Below are positions 1 through 4,543 of a DNA stretch of 5,681 nt, piece by piece (position 1 is the stretch's first letter; the number at the start of each line of letters is the position of its first letter). The translations under genes and the position numbers were made by a program. Source of the stretch: Desulfobulbus sp. (GTDB lineage: Bacteria; Desulfobacterota; Desulfobulbia; Desulfobulbales; Desulfobulbaceae). The notes under the pieces were generated by a model that saw only the letters and a list, made by a program, of their open reading frames with translations, searched no databases and was not told where the DNA came from. The stretch lies in NCBI GenBank assembly GCA_028684915.1, contig JAQUEZ010000338.1:1-5681 (forward strand), written 5' to 3'.

Positions 1-175
1 TGAGCGTTTTGTTGAGACATTACCAAGAGCTTTTAGGGAGCGATTGCTACTTTTGGCTCCGCCATGTGGCTAAAATGTAAATAAAACATGTAGTTATCAA
101 CTAACCTGCTGGTGCGAAAGTTGAGTTATAAACCTAAAGCTGACCGGTCAATAAGTAATTGGCCCGAGGAAAAAC
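1..175. other. 5' region without a recognised gene
   Basis: No convincing coding region is seen. The first cassette ought to open with a box complementary to GTCTAAC, that is GTTAGAC. The nearest candidates are GTTGAGAC at 11-18 (one inserted base) and GTTGAGT at 120-126 (three differences), so its left boundary is unresolved. The second candidate belongs to a short inverted repeat TCAACT (97-102) / AGTTGA (119-124). A perfect palindrome TGACCGGTCA lies at 141-150, shortly before the HNH ribosome binding site. Confidence 0.4.
141..150. promoter_or_regulatory. 10-bp perfect palindrome upstream of the HNH gene
   Basis: TGACCGGTCA is a perfect palindrome 25 bases before the HNH start codon. A TATAAA sequence at 127-132 just upstream could serve as a -10 element, though no good -35 is seen. 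The position would suit an operator for a small dimeric repressor, but a 10-bp palindrome can also arise by chance. Confidence 0.2.
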
Positions 176-505
176 ATGAAAGTTGGCGACGATCGATGGC
201 ATGAGGTTTTTGAGAGGGACAAAGGACATTGTCGCTATTGTGGGTGCGACTTATTGTCCACGTTCGAGCACTACTACTTTGCTGAGGTTGATCATCTTCT
301 CCCACCTTCGGCTCCAGACAGAGATGAACTTGACAACCTCGTTCTTGCGTGTCGTGCCTGTAATGGACGTCTTTCGAGGGCTCATTCATTAGGACATACG
401 ACATTTGAGTCTCGTAAGTCATACCTACAACAGGAACACCTAAGCGCAGGAACACGAAAAATGTATGAGCACTATCTTAATCGTAGGCGACAAAATTGGG
501 TCTAA
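176..505 (+). CDS. Small HNH endonuclease
   Basis: Predicted HNH-family nuclease of 109 residues, little more than the bare domain. A first zinc knuckle C-R-Y-C lies at residues 19-22. The core EVDH (Asp39-His40) supplies the general-base histidine, Asn54 in DNLV is the middle Asn, and the second knuckle with the final Asn is C-R-A-C-N (59-63). The spacing is that of the CxxC..DH..N..CxxCN subclass seen in phage, restriction and mobile-element nucleases. The tail (about 70-109) is basic and probably contacts DNA. The ATG at 176 is supported by GAGGA at 166-170. The TAA stop (503-505) lies inside the GTCTAAC box of the following attC, typical of a cassette gene. Cleavage target and biological role are unknown: it could be a stand-alone nicking or homing-type enzyme or a defence nuclease. 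No partner methylase is nearby. Confidence 0.85.
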   Translation: MKVGDDRWHEVFERDKGHCRYCGCDLLSTFEHYYFAEVDHLLPPSAPDRDELDNLVLACRACNGRLSRAHSLGHTTFESRKSYLQQEHLSAGTRKMYEHYLNRRRQNWV

Positions 506-566
506 CAACGGTATACAGCGGATTTCCGAATATTGCCCCGGTCCCCTCTGACGCCGGGAGTTAGGC
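500..566 (+). other. attC recombination site 1 (67 bp)
   Basis: The 5' box GTCTAAC (500-506) and the 3' box GTTAGGC (560-566) both fit the RYYYAAC / GTTRRRY consensus, and their CTAAC/GTTAG parts are complementary. Between them only short complementary blocks are seen (CGG 509-511 with CCG 554-556, CAG 516-518 with CTG 548-550). The stem is therefore weaker than in the other sites. The stop codon of the HNH gene lies in the 5' box. Confidence 0.75.
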
Positions 567-572
567 AAAGAA

Positions 573-850
573 ATGAGACGAAATCAAAAAGCATGGCTTC
601 TAACATGGGAATGGATTGGCGATCATGCAGCCGTAGAGGATCAGATCGCTGGAATTCTCCACCCCCGCCCTATCCTGCCAGTTTGACACCGACTGTATGC
701 CCGGAAGTTCCTGCGTGAAATCTGGAGGCATTGAAGTCGTTTGCATGGGAGGAGTTTTCCCAGGAAACTCATATGACGACGGAGATCGAGGGAGAAGAAA
801 AAGCCGGACCTATACCGGTTACCAGCTTTTACCACGGAAAAACGGGATGA
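573..850 (+). pseudogene. Decayed cassette gene remnant
   Basis: An ATG at 573, seven bases after attC 1 and thus where a cassette gene should start, opens a 37-codon frame (stop TGA at 684-686). Its product begins MRRNQKAWLLTWEWIGD and looks like the conserved N-terminus of a hypothetical-protein family starting with KAWLLTWEW; this match is from memory. After the stop the same frame reads LYARKFLREIW to a second stop at 732-734. A frame shifted by +2 then reads LEALKSFAWEEFSQET and ends at TGA 848-850. The simplest reading is a former gene broken by internal deletion and frameshift. Alternatively, only the 37-residue peptide is made. No other gene is credible in this interval on either strand. 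Confidence 0.45.
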
Positions 851-855
851 AGCCA

Positions 856-930
856 CGTATATAAGTGACTGCCGTGCAACTTATATACGGCACTGTTTAC
901 GTATATAGGTAACAAGTCACTTATATACGG
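856..930. promoter_or_regulatory. Palindromic array of four CGTATATA half-sites upstream of abiGi
   Basis: Four copies of a CGTATATAaGT-type motif alternate in orientation: forward at 856-866, reverse at 879-889, forward at 900-910, reverse at 919-929. The outer pair extends to a perfect 15-bp inverted repeat, CGTATATAAGTGACT (856-870) and AGTCACTTATATACG (915-929). A second inverted repeat, TGCCGT/ACGGCA (870-875 and 887-892), flanks the second copy, and ACTTATATACGG occurs twice exactly 40 bp apart. The array ends 36 bases before the AbiGi start codon. It looks like a multi-site operator and promoter (the TATATA cores could act as -10 elements), but a degenerate attC or small inverted-repeat element cannot be excluded. 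Confidence 0.55.
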
Positions 931-965
931 ATACCGATGATTAACGAGTTGAACAGGAGAAAATA

Positions 966-1706
966 ATGGCAGCACCAAAGTCAACCACATTATTTCATTT
1001 TACAAAAAGCCTTGACGTGCTGAAGAGCATATTAAAAACCGGATTTATTCCTCGGTTCTGCTTGGAAGATATCAAATGGATTGGGTTAAAGGATGACTTC
1101 ATTGCCTTTCCTATTGTTTGTTTTTGTGACATTCCTCTCAGTCGGATAACTGATCACGTCAAATTTTATGGTCAGTTCGGTATTGGGATGAAACAAGACT
1201 GGGCCATTGACAAAGGGTTAAATCCGGTGATCTACGTTTCTCAAAAAAGTCATCTCGCTGCGTTGTTTAAAAAATCAACTGATACAGCAATAATAGCACA
1301 AACAGCAGAATTGGATGGTTCTCATCGTGATAACATGCGGTCAATTATAGGTTACTCAAAACCACTTGTTGGTGATATGCGGCTAAAAGGCCAATCAGTC
1401 TCCAAAACGTTTTTTCAGGAATCAGAGTGGCGCTATTTAGCAACTAACAAAAAAATGCCACTCTTTTTAAAGAATGCCGCCTACAATGACAAGAAAAAGA
1501 GACTAGATGCAAATAACCTAGCTAAAAAACACGACACACTGAGCTTTACCCCAGAAAACGTCAAGTATTTATTTGTTAAAGACGAAACAGACATTCCGGA
1601 GCTCGTCAACTTTATAAACAGTGAACTGAATATGTTTCCTCAACGTGATGTCCAGACCTTGTTAACAAGAATCATATCTCAAGACACCATCAAAAATGAC
1701 ATTTAA
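966..1706 (+). CDS. AbiGi-family abortive-infection protein
   Basis: A 246-residue protein resembling the AbiGi family, one half of the two-gene AbiG phage-abortive-infection system of lactococci. Family-like blocks are LFHFTKSLDVLKSILKTGF (residues 9-27), the block around PIVCFCDIPLSRI (49-61), KFYGQFGIG (66-74), LNPVIYV (85-91) and the E-x-E-W-R segment (152-156). No membrane segment or signal peptide is seen. The opening HFTxxxxxxxIL..G and the later ExEWR resemble ADP-ribosyltransferase-like folds such as DarT, but that is only inferred. The ATG at 966 has AGGAG at 955-959. No second AbiG-type gene follows: the next cassette encodes a small membrane protein, so this is either an orphan or acts alone. 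The coding sequence is AT-rich compared with the attC sites, as expected for foreign cargo. It follows the palindromic array, which may control it. Family assignment is fairly secure; toxin versus antitoxin role is not. Confidence 0.8.
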   Translation: MAAPKSTTLFHFTKSLDVLKSILKTGFIPRFCLEDIKWIGLKDDFIAFPIVCFCDIPLSRITDHVKFYGQFGIGMKQDWAIDKGLNPVIYVSQKSHLAALFKKSTDTAIIAQTAELDGSHRDNMRSIIGYSKPLVGDMRLKGQSVSKTFFQESEWRYLATNKKMPLFLKNAAYNDKKKRLDANNLAKKHDTLSFTPENVKYLFVKDETDIPELVNFINSELNMFPQRDVQTLLTRIISQDTIKNDI

Positions 1707-1740
1707 TTGGAACGAATAAAGGGAACAAAACTCCAATTTT
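1705..1740 (+). terminator. Weak terminator-like hairpin after abiGi
   Basis: AATTGGA (1705-1711) and TCCAATT (1732-1738) form a 7-bp inverted repeat with a 20-base loop. It starts in the abiGi stop codon and is followed by only two further T residues, then A-rich sequence. The stem is AT-rich, so termination would be weak at best. Confidence 0.25.
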
Positions 1741-1748
1741 AAAAAAAT

Positions 1749-1803
1749 CCCCAACTCTCGGCTGGACCGGCCCTAGAACCGGCCGGTCAGCCTTGTGTTG
1801 TAC
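1749..1803 (+). other. attC recombination site 2 (55 bp)
   Basis: The 5' box is CCCCAAC (1749-1755) and the 3' box GTTGTAC (1797-1803). Between them GGCTGGACCGGCC (1760-1772) pairs with GGCCGGTCAGCC (1781-1792). This gives a 12-bp stem with one unpaired G (1764 or 1765) on the left arm, the extrahelical base expected in attC. The 3' box departs from GTTRRRY at one position, but the next site opens with its exact complement. The 5' box matches 5 of 7 bases predicted from the box at 560-566. Confidence 0.88.
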
Positions 1804-1812
1804 GGAAATAAA

Positions 1813-2229
1813 ATGAGAACAAAACTTTCAAAGGTTGAAGCATTCGATTGGGCCTCCATTTTCGCATTCCTGGTGTTCGTCGGCCTTACCTGCTACGCGT
1901 ACTCGAATGGACGAAATGTCATCGCTAGCTTTGCGCTGTTTCTGTCGGTGTGGGCACTACTCATAATTGTTGGAAGGTTCTTAACCAGAACAGCATATCT
2001 TGAAGGGCACGTCTTAAGGCTGATTAGGAAGAAACGAGGGATCATGAGAAAGGCTGAAATCCTCACGTACTATGAGGGCTATGGCTCCTTTGACTATATT
2101 TTGGACTCATTGAAGGAACGAAACGCGGTTGAGGAGCAAGGGGAAACAATCCATCTGCTTGAGGAAAACATCAAGAGTGGCTTCAGGAATCGTTTGATGA
2201 TTTGGGCAACGAGAAGAACAACAATATAG
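1813..2229 (+). CDS. Two-helix membrane protein with soluble C-terminal domain
   Basis: A 138-residue protein of no recognised family. Two hydrophobic helices are evident at about residues 12-31 and 36-57. They are separated by a short NGRN loop and followed by a charged cytoplasmic-type region. The C-terminal part (about 65-120, with IRKKRGIMRKAEIL and FDYILDSLKERNAVEEQG) has the helix-turn-helix-strand rhythm of a winged-helix domain and could bind nucleic acid or a protein partner; this is inference only. The frame is open back to GTG 1795, but that codon lies in the stem and core of attC 2, so ATG 1813 is preferred. The ribosome binding site is poor (CGGA at 1803-1806). The stop falls just before attC 3. 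This is a single-gene cassette of 488 bp. Confidence 0.7.
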   Translation: MRTKLSKVEAFDWASIFAFLVFVGLTCYAYSNGRNVIASFALFLSVWALLIIVGRFLTRTAYLEGHVLRLIRKKRGIMRKAEILTYYEGYGSFDYILDSLKERNAVEEQGETIHLLEENIKSGFRNRLMIWATRRTTI

Positions 2230-2234
2230 GCGAC

Positions 2235-2291
2235 GTACAACCAGGAAGAAGCAGCGGCCAAAACCGCCGCTGTTCTCCCTGCCCGTTCGGT
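2235..2291 (+). other. attC recombination site 3 (57 bp)
   Basis: The 5' box GTACAAC (2235-2241) is the exact complement of the GTTGTAC that opens this cassette. The stem pairs CAGG-A-AGAA-G-CAGCGG (2242-2257) with CCGCTGTTCTCCCTG (2267-2281), leaving one unpaired G (2251) on the left arm and one mismatch. The 3' box is GTTCGGT (2285-2291); it has C instead of a purine at position 4, but is supported because the next site opens with its exact complement. Confidence 0.9.
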
Positions 2292-2318
2292 TCAATAAAA
2301 TTGGAGGTATAAATTTAA

Positions 2319-2882
2319 ATGCGAGAATGGTTCATCGTAGGTTCAAAACTCTTGGGATTATACTTTCTTTATTCGGTTATCACATCAATGCTGAATTCAA
2401 CCGGGATATTTTTTTCACTTTTGACGTCGAGCAATAACTTCTTTCCCAAAGAATACGAAAATGCGGTTCTGTTTATCACTGTCTTTACTATTTTGGCAAA
2501 GATCGGCTGTACATACCCGTTATTATTCAATGCCGATTGGATTGCAGACAAATTAAGACTTCCCGAGACTGCTTCTTCTTCAGCTTTATCCGGAATTGAA
2601 TGGTTACGACCGGGAATAATTTTGATAGGTATTTACGTCTTTACCATAAAAATAGGTGGGCTAGCCAAAGTCTTTGCTCTTAGCGGAACAACCGGAAGGA
2701 TGGCTTCGCCATTTGCAGCAACACAACCGGAGGGCTTGAGTTTCTCACGAGAATTTATCGAGCCTGGCATAACAATTCTTATTTCTCTATGCCTGATATT
2801 CGGCTCCAAATATATTGTGGCATTTCTGACAAAAAACAAATTATCGGCAACCGAACAAACGGCTCGACCAGATGGCGAATAA
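2319..2882 (+). CDS. Multi-pass inner-membrane protein of unknown function
   Basis: A 187-residue hydrophobic protein of no recognised family. About four membrane segments are visible: residues 4-24, 47-70, 97-117 and 148-171. The hydrophilic stretches include TSSNNFFPKEYEN, a DWIADKLRLPE loop and a roughly 30-residue loop before the last helix. The polar tail after residue 171 is probably cytoplasmic. The ATG at 2319 has GGAGGT at 2303-2308 with a ten-base gap. The reading frame continues through the 5' box and left arm of attC 4 and stops inside the hairpin (TAA 2880-2882). The last ten or so residues (TEQTARPDGE) are thus encoded by recombination-site sequence and could differ after cassette shuffling. 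No catalytic motif or transport signature is visible. Confidence 0.75.
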   Translation: MREWFIVGSKLLGLYFLYSVITSMLNSTGIFFSLLTSSNNFFPKEYENAVLFITVFTILAKIGCTYPLLFNADWIADKLRLPETASSSALSGIEWLRPGIILIGIYVFTIKIGGLAKVFALSGTTGRMASPFAATQPEGLSFSREFIEPGITILISLCLIFGSKYIVAFLTKNKLSATEQTARPDGE

Positions 2883-2940
2883 GATCGGCGTGCTTCGCAA
2901 AGGTGGTTGCCGCCACTGGTCAGCCTTAGCCCCGTTATCG
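2850..2940 (+). other. attC recombination site 4 (91 bp)
   Basis: The 5' box ACCGAAC (2850-2856) is the exact complement of GTTCGGT, the box opening this cassette. GGCTcGACCAGaTGGCG (2861-2877) pairs with CGCCACTGGTCAGCC (2911-2925). The result is a 15-bp stem with two single unpaired bases, C2865 and A2872, both on the left arm. The 3' box is GTTATCG (2934-2940), whose complement appears with one change at the next site. The site overlaps the 3' end of the upstream gene. Confidence 0.9.
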
Positions 2941-2947
2941 CTGGAGA

Positions 2948-2964
2948 AAGGAGGATTCAACTTG
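2948..2964 (+). promoter_or_regulatory. Ribosome binding site that decides a TTG start
   Basis: AAGGAGG at 2948-2954 is followed after seven bases by TTG (2962-2964), in frame with the DUF4288-like gene. It lies just inside the cassette boundary and outweighs the ATG 90 bases upstream, which has no such site and falls in the recombination-site hairpin. Confidence 0.75.
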
Positions 2965-3636
2965 TTACTTGATCCAGCTCGAATAAGAGTAACTTTAGAA
3001 AAAGTCATTCTGACGAAAAGTGAGTTTACTAAGGATGTCGCCTGCGACATTGCATTTCACATGACGGATTGGCTCAACAATCTTGAAGACTACTACCAGT
3101 TCTGCCAAGCACCAGAGACCTTGCCTGCGGAGGAAGTCGAAAAAAGGCTTCTTGCCTTTTTAATTCACGTTCCAAATCATCTTGCAGCAGCCGCGAAGCT
3201 ATTCACCGAAATACCAGTCTCTGACATCTTTGGTATTGGCTCTTTGAAACAATATTCCGCTAAATTACTTTTCCAATGGCGACCAGTACGAAACGGAAAC
3301 ATCAGGAAACGCCGAGTCTGCGAAGTGAGAATAGTCACCTATCAAGCTGCTGGCGCAGTCTTGGCCTTGAAAAAAGCTAAAAAAATCGGAAAAGACGAAC
3401 AGTACATCGAAAAGAAGGCAGACGGCGAGATTGGCTTCGAGTTTGTCGGCGTAATGGAATTGAAAGACATATCAACTGGCTTTTCCGAGGGAGAGGTCTG
3501 GAGTGAACTTGTAGAGATGGTTAAACCAATGGAGCGACAAAAACAGCTAATCCCAGACGAATCAGAACTTGACGCCATGAGAAAGATCGCTCCGACTAAG
3601 CGCGGTCGCCTGAAGCATGACAGGTCAGATCGCTAA
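2962..3636 (+). CDS. DUF4288-like protein with a conserved N-terminal helical domain
   Basis: A 224-residue cytoplasmic-type protein. The C-terminal half (about residues 98-196) resembles DUF4288: an opening YSAKLLFQWR strand, a VRIVTYQAAGAVLALKKAKK segment of strand and helix, then IGFEFVGVMELKDI and a following EVWSEL. The N-terminal half (about 1-90), with FHMTDWLNNLEDYYQFC, FLIHVPNHLAAAAKL and PVSDIFGIGS, is a compact domain I do not recognise by name. The frame is open back to ATG 2872, but that codon lies in the attC 4 stem and overlaps the upstream gene. TTG 2962 is chosen because a perfect AAGGAGG (2948-2954) sits seven bases before it and the cassette begins at 2935. The stop lies in the 5' box of attC 5. 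No catalytic residues are evident. Function is unknown. Confidence 0.72.
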   Translation: MLLDPARIRVTLEKVILTKSEFTKDVACDIAFHMTDWLNNLEDYYQFCQAPETLPAEEVEKRLLAFLIHVPNHLAAAAKLFTEIPVSDIFGIGSLKQYSAKLLFQWRPVRNGNIRKRRVCEVRIVTYQAAGAVLALKKAKKIGKDEQYIEKKADGEIGFEFVGVMELKDISTGFSEGEVWSELVEMVKPMERQKQLIPDESELDAMRKIAPTKRGRLKHDRSDR

Positions 3637-3698
3637 CCACGGCGCAGACACTGACGCGGCAAACAGCGCCGCGCAGGTCACGCCGCGCCCCGTTATGT
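3631..3698 (+). other. attC recombination site 5 (68 bp)
   Basis: The 5' box is CGCTAAC (3631-3637), one base away from CGATAAC, the complement of the opening box GTTATCG. Three blocks pair in order: GGCGC (3641-3645) with GCGCC (3685-3689), TGAC (3652-3655) with GTCA (3677-3680), and GCGGC (3656-3660) with GCCGC (3668-3672). The 3' box is GTTATGT (3692-3698), matched exactly by the next site. The upstream stop codon TAA lies in the 5' box. Confidence 0.88.
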
Positions 3699-3711
3699 GG
3701 AAAAAAGAAAG

Positions 3712-3942
3712 ATGACAAAAGTAAAAATGAGAAATCGAACCGACGTCTGCTGCGACCGATTTTACGAGGCGTATGTTGCCGACGAAATATCCTATGCATA
3801 CGAAGAAGATTCCGAAATTGACGAAACAGAGTGGTTCATCAGTGGGCTTTGGCATTTATACTTCTGCCCCTTCTGCGGGACATCAATCGTAGGGCGTGGG
3901 TTTTCTCAACCCGCAAACAAATCAGATGAAAATCGAATTTGA
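3712..3942 (+). CDS. Small zinc-ribbon-like protein
   Basis: A 76-residue protein with two cysteine pairs: Cys13-Cys14 near the N-terminus and CPFC-G (Cys52, Cys55) near the C-terminus. CPFCG followed by a short polar turn is a typical zinc-knuckle half, so a four-cysteine zinc site is likely, although the first pair is adjacent rather than CxxC. The middle (about 20-42) is strongly acidic (YEEDSEIDETE). I do not recognise a named family. ATG 3712 is preferred; GTG 3697 in the same frame lies in the attC 5 core box, and Met6 is another possibility. Only a weak AGAAAG precedes the start. The 3' end overlaps the next gene by 17 bases in another frame, suggesting that the two are translated together and act together. 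Both lie within one cassette. Confidence 0.68.
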   Translation: MTKVKMRNRTDVCCDRFYEAYVADEISYAYEEDSEIDETEWFISGLWHLYFCPFCGTSIVGRGFSQPANKSDENRI

Positions 3943-4411
3943 AAAAATCTCTCTACCGTGCTCTTTCCCTGTGTCGGCGGCCGACGCAAAAGAGATCGTG
4001 AGCCAGTGCATACCACCGGAAATTTTACCGCGAGTTCGAAAAATCCATTTTGGGTGCAACCAGCAAACAACCCAAGAGGCTAGAATCGTAGGGCGTGGCA
4101 GCAGCTTTGAAATCAGGATCAACTTTTGCCCGAAAGAAGGAAAGTCGAAACTGCTGAGTGAAAAGCGAGAATGGTGTGACCTCGTGGAGTTTTGCGGAGG
4201 GAAAATCGACAAGCAAAGCCGGACAGTGGCTTGGAAACCTGATACAGCAAGAACCTACACCGGATTTCTCATCGCCCACGAGATCGCACACATCGCTTAT
4301 GCGGAGCGAAATGGGAAGATCGGCTTTAGCGGTAAGAGTTCAGCAAGTGAAGAGGCGTGGTGTGAGTTGTTCGCAAAGGACGCCGTGAGAAAGCTGAAGA
4401 CGAGCACATAA
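3926..4411 (+). CDS. HExxH metallopeptidase-like protein
   Basis: A 161-residue protein with a zincin signature: IAHEIAHIAYAE places His118, Glu119 and His122 in an HExxH motif within a helix. SEEAWCELFAKD (141-152), about twenty residues downstream, could supply the third, glutamate ligand (Glu142, Glu143 or Glu147). This HExxH...E-x-A-x-x-FA arrangement recalls ImmA/IrrE-type and related gluzincins, but the N-terminal 110 residues do not clearly match them. No signal peptide is seen, so action is probably cytoplasmic. ATG 3926 is chosen; it has no Shine-Dalgarno sequence and overlaps the zinc-ribbon gene by 17 bases, implying translational coupling. GTG 3896 is an alternative in-frame start. 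The stop lies in the 5' box of attC 6. Substrate unknown; the zinc-ribbon neighbour may be an inhibitor, adaptor or target. Confidence 0.72.
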   Translation: MKIEFEKISLPCSFPVSAADAKEIVSQCIPPEILPRVRKIHFGCNQQTTQEARIVGRGSSFEIRINFCPKEGKSKLLSEKREWCDLVEFCGGKIDKQSRTVAWKPDTARTYTGFLIAHEIAHIAYAERNGKIGFSGKSSASEEAWCELFAKDAVRKLKTST

Positions 4412-4480
4412 CCAGCCGGTTGCACGCCGCCCCGACCTGAGAAACCGGGCGATGCGGGTGAACCGGGCACCCCGTTGAAC
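4406..4480 (+). other. attC recombination site 6 (75 bp)
   Basis: The 5' box ACATAAC (4406-4412) is the exact complement of GTTATGT, which opens this two-gene cassette. CCGGTTgCAC (4416-4425) pairs with GTGAACCGG (4458-4466), leaving unpaired G4422 on the left arm. The 3' box GTTGAAC (4474-4480) fits GTTRRRY perfectly and is matched exactly by the 5' box of the next site. Confidence 0.92.
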
Positions 4481-4489
4481 AGAAGAAAT

Positions 4490-4543
4490 ATGAAGAGGTT
4501 ACGAATGCAATTCAAAGGAGGAATCTTGATTTGCGATTACTGA
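4490..4543 (+). CDS. Possible 17-codon leader peptide
   Basis: An ATG at 4490, ten bases after the attC 6 core and preceded by AGAAGA, opens a 17-codon frame (MKRLRMQFKGGILICDY) ending at TGA 4541-4543. It contains the ribosome binding site of the next gene and overlaps that gene's TTG start in another frame. It could deliver ribosomes to a weak start codon by coupling. Such a short frame may also be chance. Confidence 0.3.
   Translation: MKRLRMQFKGGILICDY

Noticed and set aside
37..60. GGAGC/GCTCC hairpin as a terminator of an upstream gene
   Set aside because: The stem is only five base pairs with a 14-base loop and has no following T run.
126..455. 109-codon minus-strand frame opposite the HNH gene
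   Set aside because: It is antisense to a clear HNH domain with intact motifs, has no ribosome binding site and shows no protein-like pattern.
533..718. Plus-strand 61-codon frame starting inside attC 1
   Set aside because: It starts in the recombination site and has a proline- and serine-rich composition; the frame opening at 573 has the protein-like N-terminus.
641..856. Minus-strand frame across the decayed gene region
   Set aside because: It has basic, low-complexity composition and no start signal, while the plus strand retains family-like fragments.
856..930. Plasmid iterons or a CRISPR array
   Set aside because: There are only four half-sites, alternating in orientation, with no uniform spacers and no Rep or Cas gene; an operator-like array fits better.
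874..954. A further attC formed by GTGCAAC (874-880) and GTTGAAC (948-954)
   Set aside because: The 5' box does not fit RYYYAAC, does not match the opening box GTTAGGC, and no ordered stem connects the two. It is kept only as a possible relic.
1795..1812. GTG 1795 as start of the two-helix membrane protein
   Set aside because: It lies across the attC 2 stem and core box, outside the cassette; ATG 1813 is inside the cassette.
3896..3925. GTG 3896 as start of the HExxH gene
   Set aside because: No properly spaced ribosome binding site is present and the overlap with the upstream gene would be longer; ATG 3926 with coupling is simpler, though not proven.
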